This document shows positions 1-5,821 of a stretch of 9,185 nucleotides of DNA, piece by piece. Within the stretch, counting starts at the first letter, position 1. Each line of letters starts with the position of its first letter. The notes below the pieces were generated by a model. That model saw only the letters and a list, made by a program, of their open reading frames with translations, did no database searches and had not been told where the DNA came from. Position numbers and translations under genes: made by a program. The DNA comes from TMED14 sp041179465 (GTDB lineage: Bacteria; Bacteroidota; Bacteroidia; Flavobacteriales; Schleiferiaceae), in contig JBEGTJ010000062.1 in NCBI GenBank assembly GCA_041179465.1, forward strand, positions 1 to 9,185. The letters run 5' to 3'.

Positions 1-815
1 GTTTGGTAGTGCGGAAGCGAAAACGTGAGGGACTCCACTCCGGGTTTCATGCTCGAAAGGCTTGTGGGGTCAGCCAACCGAGCGTCGGGATCGGCCACCC
101 CCTTGATGCGCTGCTGGCGGGTGGAGCTGATGTAGTGGGTGCCCAAAATGCTTCCGTCGGGGCCTAGTTCCAGGGCAAAAACGTAGGCGAATACTCCGTT
201 GAAGGTGCTCAGGTACACGCGGTTGCTGATTCGGTTGCCCGCCAAGTAGCGGTAGTCGCCCGACTCGGTCATGATGGTGCCGGTGACTCGGCCGTCCGCG
301 TGCTCCGTCAGCACTGCGAGGCCCTTGCTGCCCTGCTCGGCGGGCTGGTCGGCCTGATGAAAGCGCAGGCCGTACTTGGGCTGCAGCGGCTGCTTTGGAA
401 GCTTCGAGGGCTCTTGATTCCGCGCAAAACGGGGCGATGCGCCGGGCGTGAGGCGGAGCGAAAACTGAGTGCCCTGGTCGGGCCGCTGCCAAAATCCGAC
501 GAGGTTTTTGCCTTCTTGACGCCAAATCAGCCGACCCGAGAAGTAGGGAATTTCAAACTGCTCGTAGCCCTCGCTCTGGGCGCCGGCGTAGGCCAGCGGA
601 ATGCGCTCCTCGCCGTTGACGAGGTACCATTGCGCCCCGCCAGATCCCGAACGCAGCGAGAGGACGTCAAAGGGCAACGTCCAGGGCTGCCGTCCTTCGG
701 CGGCCAACGTGATTTCAGCGTGGTACCATGATTCACGCGGCTGGGCCTTGGCGCTGGGTTGGGCCACGGCCACCCACGTGGCAAGGCCCAGGATCAGGAC
801 AAAAATGATTTTCAT
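1..815 (-). CDS. TlpA-family (thioredoxin-like) secreted protein, N-terminal part only; cut by window edge
   Basis: An open frame runs from the ATG at 815-813 to the left edge without a stop (271 codons). Seen: a signal peptide, with Lys2, a hydrophobic stretch at residues 3-17 and a likely signal peptidase I site after Ala18 (AVA|Q). It is followed by a roughly 240-residue domain with features such as WTLPFDV, NGEERIPL, GTIMTESGDYRYLAGN, LSTFNG and KGVADPDA. From recall of the family, this matches the long N-terminal domain that precedes the thioredoxin fold in many Bacteroidota TlpA-like disulfide reductases, ending in a segment like LTFSLP just before that fold begins. The CxxC redox motif should lie beyond the edge and is not visible, so redox function is inferred. 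The likely location is the periplasm. It starts 9 nt after the mutase stop with no promoter or terminator between, so it is probably co-transcribed. The start is set by the signal peptide. Confidence 0.8.
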   Translation of the reverse strand, partial: MKIIFVLILGLATWVAVAQPSAKAQPRESWYHAEITLAAEGRQPWTLPFDVLSLRSGSGGAQWYLVNGEERIPLAYAGAQSEGYEQFEIPYFSGRLIWRQEGKNLVGFWQRPDQGTQFSLRLTPGASPRFARNQEPSKLPKQPLQPKYGLRFHQADQPAEQGSKGLAVLTEHADGRVTGTIMTESGDYRYLAGNRISNRVYLSTFNGVFAYVFALELGPDGSILGTHYISSTRQQRIKGVADPDARLADPTSLSSMKPGVESLTFSLPHYQ

Positions 816-824
816 TCCCCCAAG

Positions 825-2557
825 TTAGTACTGCCGGAGCGCTTCGCGGTAGGCGTCTACTCGGGCGGCGAGCTCGTCGCGCACTCGGCGGTACTGAGCC
901 GGCCGGTCGGCCTCGTCGAGGTGGCCTCCGCGCACGTTGAAGTAGTACTTGATCTTGGGTTCGGTTCCGCTGGGTCGGGCCGTAATTCGGTCGCCGTTGG
1001 CCATCACCAGCTGAATCACGTTGGAGGCCGGGAGGGACAACGCACTCGCGCCGCCCGTTGCAAGCAACCGCCTCGTCCGCGCCTGGTAGTCCACCACCTC
1101 AGCCACGGCAAATCCGGCCACCTCGGTCGGCGTCGCTGTGCGCAGACGCGCCATTATGGCCTGAATTTCTTCGAGTCCGCTTCGCCCCGGCTTGGTCACG
1201 CTCAGCAGTTCGTCTTGGTGCACGCCGTGGCGGGCATACAGTCCGAGGAGTGCGTGGTAAAAACTCGACCCCGCCGAAGCGTGGTAGGCCGCGGCCTCGG
1301 CGAGCAGGCAGGCAGAACCAATCGCATCTTTGTCGCGCACAAAATCGCCGGCGAGGTAGCCGTAGCTCTCTTCGCCGCCCACCACAAACGTTTGTCTGCC
1401 TTCGCGCAGGCGGATTTGCTCCGCGATCCATTTGAATCCGGTAAGCGTTTCGGTCGCTTCGACCCCGTAGTGCTCCGCCACGCGCAAAAGCAACGGCGAG
1501 GTGACCACGGTACTTGCCACAAAGGGCTGGGCCGGCATGCTTCCTTGGGCGGAACGCTGCGCGAGCACGTAGTCCATGAGTACTGCTGCCGCTTGGTTGC
1601 CGTTGAGCAGCACCAGGTCGCCGTGGTCGTTGCGCACGGCAATGCCCACGCGGTCGCTGTCGGGGTCGCAGCCTACGACCAAATCATAGTCCAGCTCTTC
1701 GGCTCGGGCCATCGCCAGGGCCAATGCGGCCGATTCTTCGGGATTGGGCGAGTGCACCGTGGGGAAGTTCCCGTCGGGCGCAGCCTGAGCCTCGAGCACG
1801 TCCACTTTGGTGAAGCCCCAGCGCTGGAGGGATTCGGGAAGCAGCGTGATCGAGGTTCCGTGCAGTGCGGTGAACACCACCCCCAAGCCAGCATTGCCTT
1901 GGCGGTTGAGGGACAGCGTCTCGAGCGCGCCCAGGTAGGCCTCGTCGGTTTCGCGGCCCAAGGGGCGCACGGCGCCGGTTCCGCCCGACCACTTCACGTC
2001 GCTCAGGGTTACCTCGCGCACCGCCGCCAGCAGTTCCTTGTCTTGCGGCGGAACAATCTGGCCGCCGTCGCTCCAGTACACCTTGTAGCCGTTGTATTCC
2101 TGGGGTTGTGCGAAGCCGTGATCACGATCCCCGCCGTGCAGCCGTGCAGGCGCACGGCAAAACTTAACTCGGGCGTCGGACGCAGCGCGTCGAACAGCCA
2201 AACATTGACGCCGTTGGCCGCCAGTACGTCGGCCGCGACACGGGCAAACTCGGGAGATTGGTTGCGCGAGTCGTAGGCGATCGCCACCGACGGCGTGGAA
2301 CTCGCCTTGCGCACGTAGTTGGCCAATCCTTGGGTGGCAAGGCCAACCGTGTAGCGGTTCATTCCGTTGCTTCCCAGGCGCATGAGTCCGCGCAGGCCGC
2401 CAGTGCCGAACTCCAACTCGGTGTAAAAAGCCTCGTTAAATCCCGCAGGATCGGCGTGCTGCATGTGCCGTATGGCCTGCTTGTCGGCCTCGTCGATCGG
2501 GCTGGCCAGCCAACGTTGGGCGCGCTCCACGGCGCCGGAATCCAAAATCGTGTTCAT
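825..2557 (-). pseudogene. Phosphoglucomutase/phosphomannomutase (PgcA/PGM2-type phospho-sugar mutase), interrupted by one frameshift
   Basis: Members of this family interconvert sugar 1- and 6-phosphates in the cytoplasm through a phosphoserine. The gene is read in two frames. Residues 1-152 (ATG at 2557-2555) carry FGTGGLRG (about 50-57), AYDSRNQS and the active-site motif TASHNP (147-152, phosphoserine at 149). After CCC at 2104-2102 the homology continues in the -1 frame as QEYNGYKVYW and runs to TAA at 827-825. That part contains the metal-binding DPDSDR (about 298-303 of the joined product), the sugar-binding GGEESYGYL (about 394-402) and the phosphate-binding RPSGTEPK (about 528-535). 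The joined product would be 577 aa, close to the family's usual 570-580. Without correction, the first frame ends near 2009 after about 182 aa. All motifs are intact on both sides, so a sequencing indel or recent mutation is more likely than decay. It has its own probable promoter and sits downstream of ribH. Family assignment is strong; substrate preference is not resolved. Confidence 0.9.
2098..2110 (-). other. Frameshift site in the mutase gene, after the TASHNP motif
   Basis: On the minus strand the bases CACAACCCCAGGAATAC encode His-Asn-Pro in the upstream frame, but Glu-Tyr of the conserved EYNGYK motif in the frame one base back. One extra base in or beside the C4 run would restore a single frame, reading HNPQEYNGYK with an added C or HNPKEYNGYK with an added A. 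A -1 slip of the ribosome from CCC to the overlapping CCC would also produce HNPQEYNGYK. No classic X-XXY-YYZ slippery heptamer is present in frame and I see no obvious downstream stem-loop, so programmed shifting is the least likely reading. Confidence 0.85.
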
Positions 2558-2563
2558 ACGCTG

Positions 2564-2571
2564 CAAAGTTC
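2564..2571 (-). promoter_or_regulatory. Probable Bacteroidota -7 promoter element for the mutase gene
   Basis: The minus strand reads GAACTTTG, 7 of the 8 positions permitted by TAnnTTTG, and 6 nt separate it from the mutase ATG. The same short spacing appears at other starts in this window. No clear -33 TTTG element is visible. The mRNA would be leaderless or nearly so. Confidence 0.45.
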
Positions 2572-2640
2572 GCCCACGCCGAGGGCTTGCCGCACCCGCC
2601 GCACCAGATCGATTAAAAATTGGTGATTTGCGCTTCGCGG

Positions 2641-2668
2641 CAGCTAGAAACCAGCAACTAGCAACTAG
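2641..2668. repeat. Short tandem heptamer repeat (CAACTAG-like), overlapping the ribH stop codon
   Basis: Four consecutive 7-mers on the plus strand are CAGCTAG, AAACCAG, CAACTAG and CAACTAG. The last contains the complement of the ribH stop codon (2665-2667). The remaining 2558-2640 gap before the mutase gene holds the mutase promoter and no convincing terminator. A related three-unit array lies at 8568-8588. Confidence 0.5.
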
Positions 2669-3129
2669 AATGTGGCCATCTGCACCGCCGCCACGGCAGC
2701 TTCCTCGCCCTTGTTGCCCAAGCGTCCGCCGCAGCGGTCCAAAGACTGCTGGTAGGTGTCGTCGGTGAGCACACAAAAAATGACCGGAGTCTTGCCCGTC
2801 GCATTCAGCCGGGCGATGCCGTAGGTCACGCCTTGGCAGACGAAGTCGAAGTGCGGGGTTTCGCCGCGGACCACCGAACCGATGGCGATCACGGCGTCGT
2901 ACTCGAGGGACTCGGCGTGCACCTTGCATCCGTGGATCAACTCAAAACTGCCCGGCACGTCAAAGCGGTCCACTCGATCGGCGCGCAACTGCTCGAGCAC
3001 CCGCACGGCGCCGTCGGCCAGGGCTTGGGTGATTTCGGGGTTCCACGCACTCACCACCAACGCAAAGCGCCGCCCTTTTGCAGTGGGAGCGGCGCTGAGG
3101 TCGAGGGGTCCGCGCTCGGCGGTAGCCAT
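2665..3129 (-). CDS. ribH: 6,7-dimethyl-8-ribityllumazine synthase
   Basis: RibH condenses 5-amino-6-ribitylaminouracil with 3,4-dihydroxy-2-butanone 4-phosphate to give lumazine, the penultimate step of riboflavin synthesis, as a cytoplasmic oligomer. The 154-residue length is typical. Visible family motifs in order are VVSAWNPEIT (about 25-34), VPGSFEL (58-64), GSVVRGETPHFDFV (84-97) with the catalytic His93, VLTDDTYQQSLDR (120-132) with the phosphate-binding Arg132, and GNKGEEAA (138-145). The start is the ATG at 3129-3127, which overlaps the TAA of the upstream TPR gene by one base (TAATG), so translation is probably coupled. No other riboflavin genes and no FMN riboswitch are visible nearby, so its expression seems tied to the TPR gene. 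Confidence 0.97.
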   Translation of the reverse strand: MATAERGPLDLSAAPTAKGRRFALVVSAWNPEITQALADGAVRVLEQLRADRVDRFDVPGSFELIHGCKVHAESLEYDAVIAIGSVVRGETPHFDFVCQGVTYGIARLNATGKTPVIFCVLTDDTYQQSLDRCGGRLGNKGEEAAVAAVQMATF

Positions 3130-3830
3130 TAGTTAGCGGCCAGCTTTGCTTCGTAGAACGCGATCAGCGCGTCGGCGTTGGCCCCTTGGGCGGAATTCGG
3201 AAAGTCCGCCTTGATGCGCTTAGTGTACTCCAATGCGGCGTCTAGGTCGCTGTTCAGCTCGGCGGCCAGGGCAGCTTTAGACAAGAAGAACGGCGTCAGG
3301 AACTCGTTGGCTTCAAACGAAGCCGCCTTGGCATAAAATTCTTCGGCCTCCTTGGGCTGCTTGAGGTCGGCAAACGCGTCGCCGATCGCGCCGGTGGCCA
3401 CGATGTCGAGGAACGTTCCGTCGCCGTCAAACTCCTCGAGGTAGTCGATGGCTTGTTCGGCCTGTCCGAGTCCGAGGTAGCACAGCCCGGCGTAGTAGTT
3501 GGCGAGGTTGCCCGCCTTGGTGTTGGAGTACTCGTCGGCGATCTCTACAAAACCCATGAACTCGGCGTTGCCGTTCAGCGCCAAATTGAGCGAATCTTGG
3601 GCAAACACATCTTGGGCAGGGTACAGCGCCAGCTGGGCTTCTTCTTCGGCCGGCTTTGCGATGAACTCCTGGTAACCCCAGGTCAAGGCCACCGCCGCAA
3701 CTACCGCGCCGACGACGTAGGTGATTTGCTTTTGGTAGGTGTGAAAAAGGGTTTCTGCCTTTGAAAACGTTTCTTCTACCGCTTCAATGGGGCGCTCAAC
3801 CAAATCGATTTCTTTTTTCTCTTTTGCCAT
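3129..3830 (-). CDS. Membrane-anchored tetratricopeptide-repeat protein (YfgM-like topology)
   Basis: This 233-residue protein has a charged cytoplasmic N-terminus (1-34), one transmembrane helix (about 36-57, rich in Val/Ala and ending in Trp-Gly-Tyr), and an Ala/Glu/Leu/Tyr-rich helical region with TPR-like units at about 108-136, 146-173 and 182-212. The layout (short N-tail, one helix, extracytoplasmic TPRs) resembles the YfgM/TPR_21 group, which assists secretion or envelope chaperoning in proteobacteria; that role here is only an analogy. The open frame continues upstream to about 5084, but that extension is antisense to recF. The start at 3830 is supported by the TATCTTTG promoter motif 7 nt upstream and a normal MAKEKKE N-terminus. 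It is probably the first gene of the ribH transcript. Confidence 0.85.
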   Translation of the reverse strand: MAKEKKEIDLVERPIEAVEETFSKAETLFHTYQKQITYVVGAVVAAVALTWGYQEFIAKPAEEEAQLALYPAQDVFAQDSLNLALNGNAEFMGFVEIADEYSNTKAGNLANYYAGLCYLGLGQAEQAIDYLEEFDGDGTFLDIVATGAIGDAFADLKQPKEAEEFYAKAASFEANEFLTPFFLSKAALAAELNSDLDAALEYTKRIKADFPNSAQGANADALIAFYEAKLAAN

Positions 3831-3837
3831 AGGGCGG

Positions 3838-3845
3838 CAAAGATA
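3838..3845 (-). promoter_or_regulatory. Promoter -7 element for the TPR-ribH transcript
   Basis: The minus strand reads TATCTTTG, a full match to the Bacteroidota TAnnTTTG element, with 7 nt to the TPR-protein ATG. A -33 TTTG is not evident. It decides the start at 3830 against the longer upstream reading frame. Confidence 0.65.
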
Positions 3846-3866
3846 GCCAAAGCACGCATACCTAGG

Positions 3867-3874
3867 TACTTTTG
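3867..3874 (+). promoter_or_regulatory. Promoter -7 element for recF-dciA
   Basis: TACTTTTG fully matches TAnnTTTG and lies 4 nt before the recF ATG, implying a leaderless or nearly leaderless mRNA. It faces away from the TPR-gene element, and only 21 bp separate the two elements. Confidence 0.65.
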
Positions 3875-3878
3875 CAGC

Positions 3879-4982
3879 ATGCAAGATGTCGTGCTCGATC
3901 GCCTCAGCCTGGTGCACTTTAAAAACCACGCCCAGGGTGAATTTACCTTTTCGCCGAAACTCAATGCCCTCGTGGGGGCGAACGGTGCGGGCAAAACCTC
4001 GGTGCTCGACGCAGTCCATGTGCTGTGCATGACGCGCAGCTTTTTTCACTCGAGCGACGCCCACTGCATTCAGTTCGACGCTCCATTTTTGGTGGTTCAG
4101 GGCGAGTTTCGCGCCGAATCCGGTTCGACGCCGGTGTATTGCGGACTCAAGCGCGGCGAAAAAAAAGTATTTAAAGCCGACGACGCGGAGTACCCTCGGA
4201 TCTCGGACCACCTCGGACGCTTTCCTGTGGTCATGATCAGCCCCGGGGACCACGATCTGCTGCACGGCGGATCCGAAGCGCGCCGCGCCTTCATGGACTC
4301 GGTCATCGCCCAGTCCGACCGCAGCTACCTCGAAGCCTTGAAAAACTACCAGCACGCCCTCAAGCAGCGCAACGCCTTGCTGAAGTACTTCGCGGCCAAC
4401 CGGGTGTTTCAGGCCGATACCCTCGAGCTGTACGACGCCAAACTCATCGAGCTCGCCCCGGTCCTCCACGCCGCTCGGGTCCGCTTTGCCGCGCAGTTCG
4501 CCCCCCTGCTTCAGGACGCCTACGAACGCATCTCGGGCGGACGCGAACAGGTCGCCCTTCACTACCAAAGCGCCCTCTCGGAACAAAGCATGGAATCCTT
4601 GCTGGCGGACCGGTTGCCCAAAGACCGGGTGCTCCAGTACACCTCGGCGGGTCCGCACCGCGAAGACCTGGAATTCAGCGTGCACGGCCACCCGCTGCAG
4701 CGGGTAGGCTCCCAGGGACAGCAAAAGAGCTTCCTGATCGCCCTCAAGCTGGCGGCTTTTGCGGTGCTCCACCAAACCCTCGGACGCAAACCCATTTTGC
4801 TGCTCGACGACGTGTTTGACAAACTCGACGCCCAGCGCGTCGAAGGACTGATACGCATGGTGAACGACCAGCGATTCGGTCAAATTTTTGTCAGCGACAC
4901 CCACCCGGAACGCACCGCGGCACTGCTCAAAGCGCTGGACCAGGAGTCCATGATTCACGACCTCACCCCCGCAGCCTCCTGA
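3879..4982 (+). CDS. recF: DNA replication and repair protein RecF
   Basis: RecF is a cytoplasmic SMC-like ATPase that acts with RecO and RecR to load RecA at single-strand gaps. The 367-residue protein shows the whole family pattern: N-terminal LVHFKNH (about 11-17), Walker A GANGAGKTS (33-41), a central variable region (about 90-250) including PGDHDLL, GPHREDL (258-264), the ABC signature GSQGQQKS (277-284), Walker B ILLLDDVFDKLD (306-317) and the C-terminal switch SDTH (339-342). The length is normal. The ATG at 3879 follows the -7 promoter element directly, and no upstream start is needed. Its TGA overlaps the next ATG by one base (TGATG). recF is not beside dnaA/dnaN here; the placement next to a DUF721 gene and ndk is one I recall from flavobacteria. 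Confidence 0.97.
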   Translation: MQDVVLDRLSLVHFKNHAQGEFTFSPKLNALVGANGAGKTSVLDAVHVLCMTRSFFHSSDAHCIQFDAPFLVVQGEFRAESGSTPVYCGLKRGEKKVFKADDAEYPRISDHLGRFPVVMISPGDHDLLHGGSEARRAFMDSVIAQSDRSYLEALKNYQHALKQRNALLKYFAANRVFQADTLELYDAKLIELAPVLHAARVRFAAQFAPLLQDAYERISGGREQVALHYQSALSEQSMESLLADRLPKDRVLQYTSAGPHREDLEFSVHGHPLQRVGSQGQQKSFLIALKLAAFAVLHQTLGRKPILLLDDVFDKLDAQRVEGLIRMVNDQRFGQIFVSDTHPERTAALLKALDQESMIHDLTPAAS

Positions 4983-5275
4983 TGCCCCGTCCCAACCTCG
5001 AAGGCCTCGACGGAATCTTGAGCCGCATGCTGGCTCCGCACCGGCACAAGCCCGCGTTTCAGCTGGCGCTGTGCACCAACGCATGGCGGGCGTTGCTCGG
5101 CGAAGCGGCGCACAACAAAACGCGAAAGCTCTCGTTTTCAGACGGTCGCTTGACCGCCTACCTGACTTCGGATTCGCTCCGGCACGAGCTGCGCGCCCAG
5201 CAAACGCGCCTTCTGCAAGGGCTTCAAGACGAGCTTCGCGACCAGCTCGAAATCAAAGAGTTAATCCTTAAATAA
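4982..5275 (+). CDS. DUF721 / DciA-like protein, putative replicative helicase loader
   Basis: This 97-residue protein has the DUF721 pattern: a leucine-rich N-terminal helix (LEGLDGILSRML, 6-17), a conserved Trp35 in AWRALLG, a Thr-Arg-Lys after it (T47), a beta segment LTAYLTS, then SDSLRHEL (63-70), which matches the family's SxxLRxEL, and a C-terminal helix. DciA proteins of this family help load the DnaB helicase in many bacteria that lack DnaC or DnaI. Whether the Bacteroidota short form does so is inferred. Its ATG overlaps the recF stop by one base, so the two are likely translationally coupled and linked in replication or repair. TAA at 5273-5275 is followed at once by a terminator region. 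Confidence 0.85.
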   Translation: MPRPNLEGLDGILSRMLAPHRHKPAFQLALCTNAWRALLGEAAHNKTRKLSFSDGRLTAYLTSDSLRHELRAQQTRLLQGLQDELRDQLEIKELILK

Positions 5276-5277
5276 AA

Positions 5278-5300
5278 AAATCCCGCCGCCGGCGGGATTT
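5278..5300 (-). terminator. Intrinsic terminator, mainly for ndk (minus strand)
   Basis: A 10-bp stem (AAATCCCGCC pairing with GGCGGGATTT, 3-nt loop) is followed on the minus strand by seven T, then ATTT. On the plus strand only TTTCC follows, so it would end dciA transcripts less well. It lies directly after the dciA stop. Confidence 0.8.
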
Positions 5301-5308
5301 CCTAAACC

Positions 5309-5336
5309 ATTCGGATATATCCGAATTTACTTTTTT
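5309..5336 (+). terminator. 18-bp perfect palindrome with T-tract, probable recF-dciA terminator
   Basis: ATTCGGATATATCCGAAT (5309-5326) is a perfect inverted repeat. As RNA it would form a 7-bp stem with a UAUA loop. On the plus strand TTACTTTTTT follows, as expected for a plus-strand terminator. Its perfect symmetry also leaves a protein-binding site open. Confidence 0.6.
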
Positions 5337-5344
5337 CCAGTAGC

Positions 5345-5767
5345 TCAAAATTGCTCGCGGCCGCTGAAGAAGAACGCGCCTTCGATGGCCGCGTTTTCGT
5401 CGCTGTCGCTGCCGTGCACGGCATTGGCGGCGATCGACTGGGCGTAGAGGCGGCGGATCGTGCCTTCCTCTGCCTTAGCGGGGTCGGTCGCTCCGATCAC
5501 GGTGCGAAAGTCCGCCACGGCATGGTCCTTCTCCAAAATGGCGGCAACGATGGGTCCGCTCGTCATGTACTCCACCAGCTCGCCAAAAAACGGACGCTCG
5601 CGGTGGATTCCGTAGAACTCTGAAGCCTCGGCCACGCTCAGGCGGGTCAACTTCAGGGCCACGATGCGGAATCCAGCCTTGTTAATGTGGTTGAGAATGG
5701 CTCCGATGTGGCCGTTGGCCACCGCGTCGGGCTTGATCATCGTAAACGTGCGGTTCGTAGCGCTCAT
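5345..5767 (-). CDS. ndk: Nucleoside diphosphate kinase
   Basis: Ndk transfers the gamma-phosphate from ATP to (d)NDPs by a ping-pong mechanism via a phosphohistidine, balancing NTP and dNTP pools in the cytoplasm. The 140-residue protein shows MIKPDAV (10-16, Lys12), RPFF, MTSGP (68-72), the nucleotide contacts Arg88 and Thr94, IRRLYAQ with Arg105, and the active-site NAVHGSDS (115-122) with His118. The frame is open upstream to 5884 and would overlap nrnA, but the ATG at 5767 gives the normal Ndk N-terminus (TFTMIKPDAV) and length. It is monocistronic, convergent with recF-dciA and divergent from nrnA, with its own promoter element. Confidence 0.97.
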   Translation of the reverse strand: MSATNRTFTMIKPDAVANGHIGAILNHINKAGFRIVALKLTRLSVAEASEFYGIHRERPFFGELVEYMTSGPIVAAILEKDHAVADFRTVIGATDPAKAEEGTIRRLYAQSIAANAVHGSDSDENAAIEGAFFFSGREQF

Positions 5768-5800
5768 GATAAGTTGAAATTGAGGTCGTAAAATCGGCCG

Positions 5801-5808
5801 CAAAAGTA
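5801..5808 (-). promoter_or_regulatory. Promoter -7 element for ndk
   Basis: The minus strand reads TACTTTTG, a full TAnnTTTG match. It lies 33 nt before the ndk ATG, giving a short 5' leader of roughly 30 nt, unlike the near-leaderless recF and TPR genes. It sits in the 54-bp divergent gap (5768-5821). I see no equally clear element for nrnA on the other strand. Confidence 0.6.
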
Positions 5809-5821
5809 CGAAATTTACCCC

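Noticed and set aside
2098..2110. Programmed -1 frameshift signal in the mutase gene
   Set aside because: There is no in-frame X-XXY-YYZ heptamer and no evident stimulatory stem-loop; a simple indel explains the data better. Kept only as an alternative.
759..2276. A 505-codon open frame on the plus strand, opposite the mutase gene
   Set aside because: It is antisense to a clearly conserved gene, its His/Gly/Val/Arg-rich translation matches no family I recognise, and long antisense frames are common in GC-rich coding DNA.
2558..2664. Possible terminator or FMN riboswitch between ribH and the mutase gene
   Set aside because: No stable hairpin followed by a T-run and no FMN-element-like conserved structure is visible; only the promoter motif and the heptamers are supported.
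3831..5084. Upstream continuation of the TPR-protein frame to give 651 residues
   Set aside because: The extension is antisense to recF, and a full promoter motif sits just before the internal ATG at 3830.
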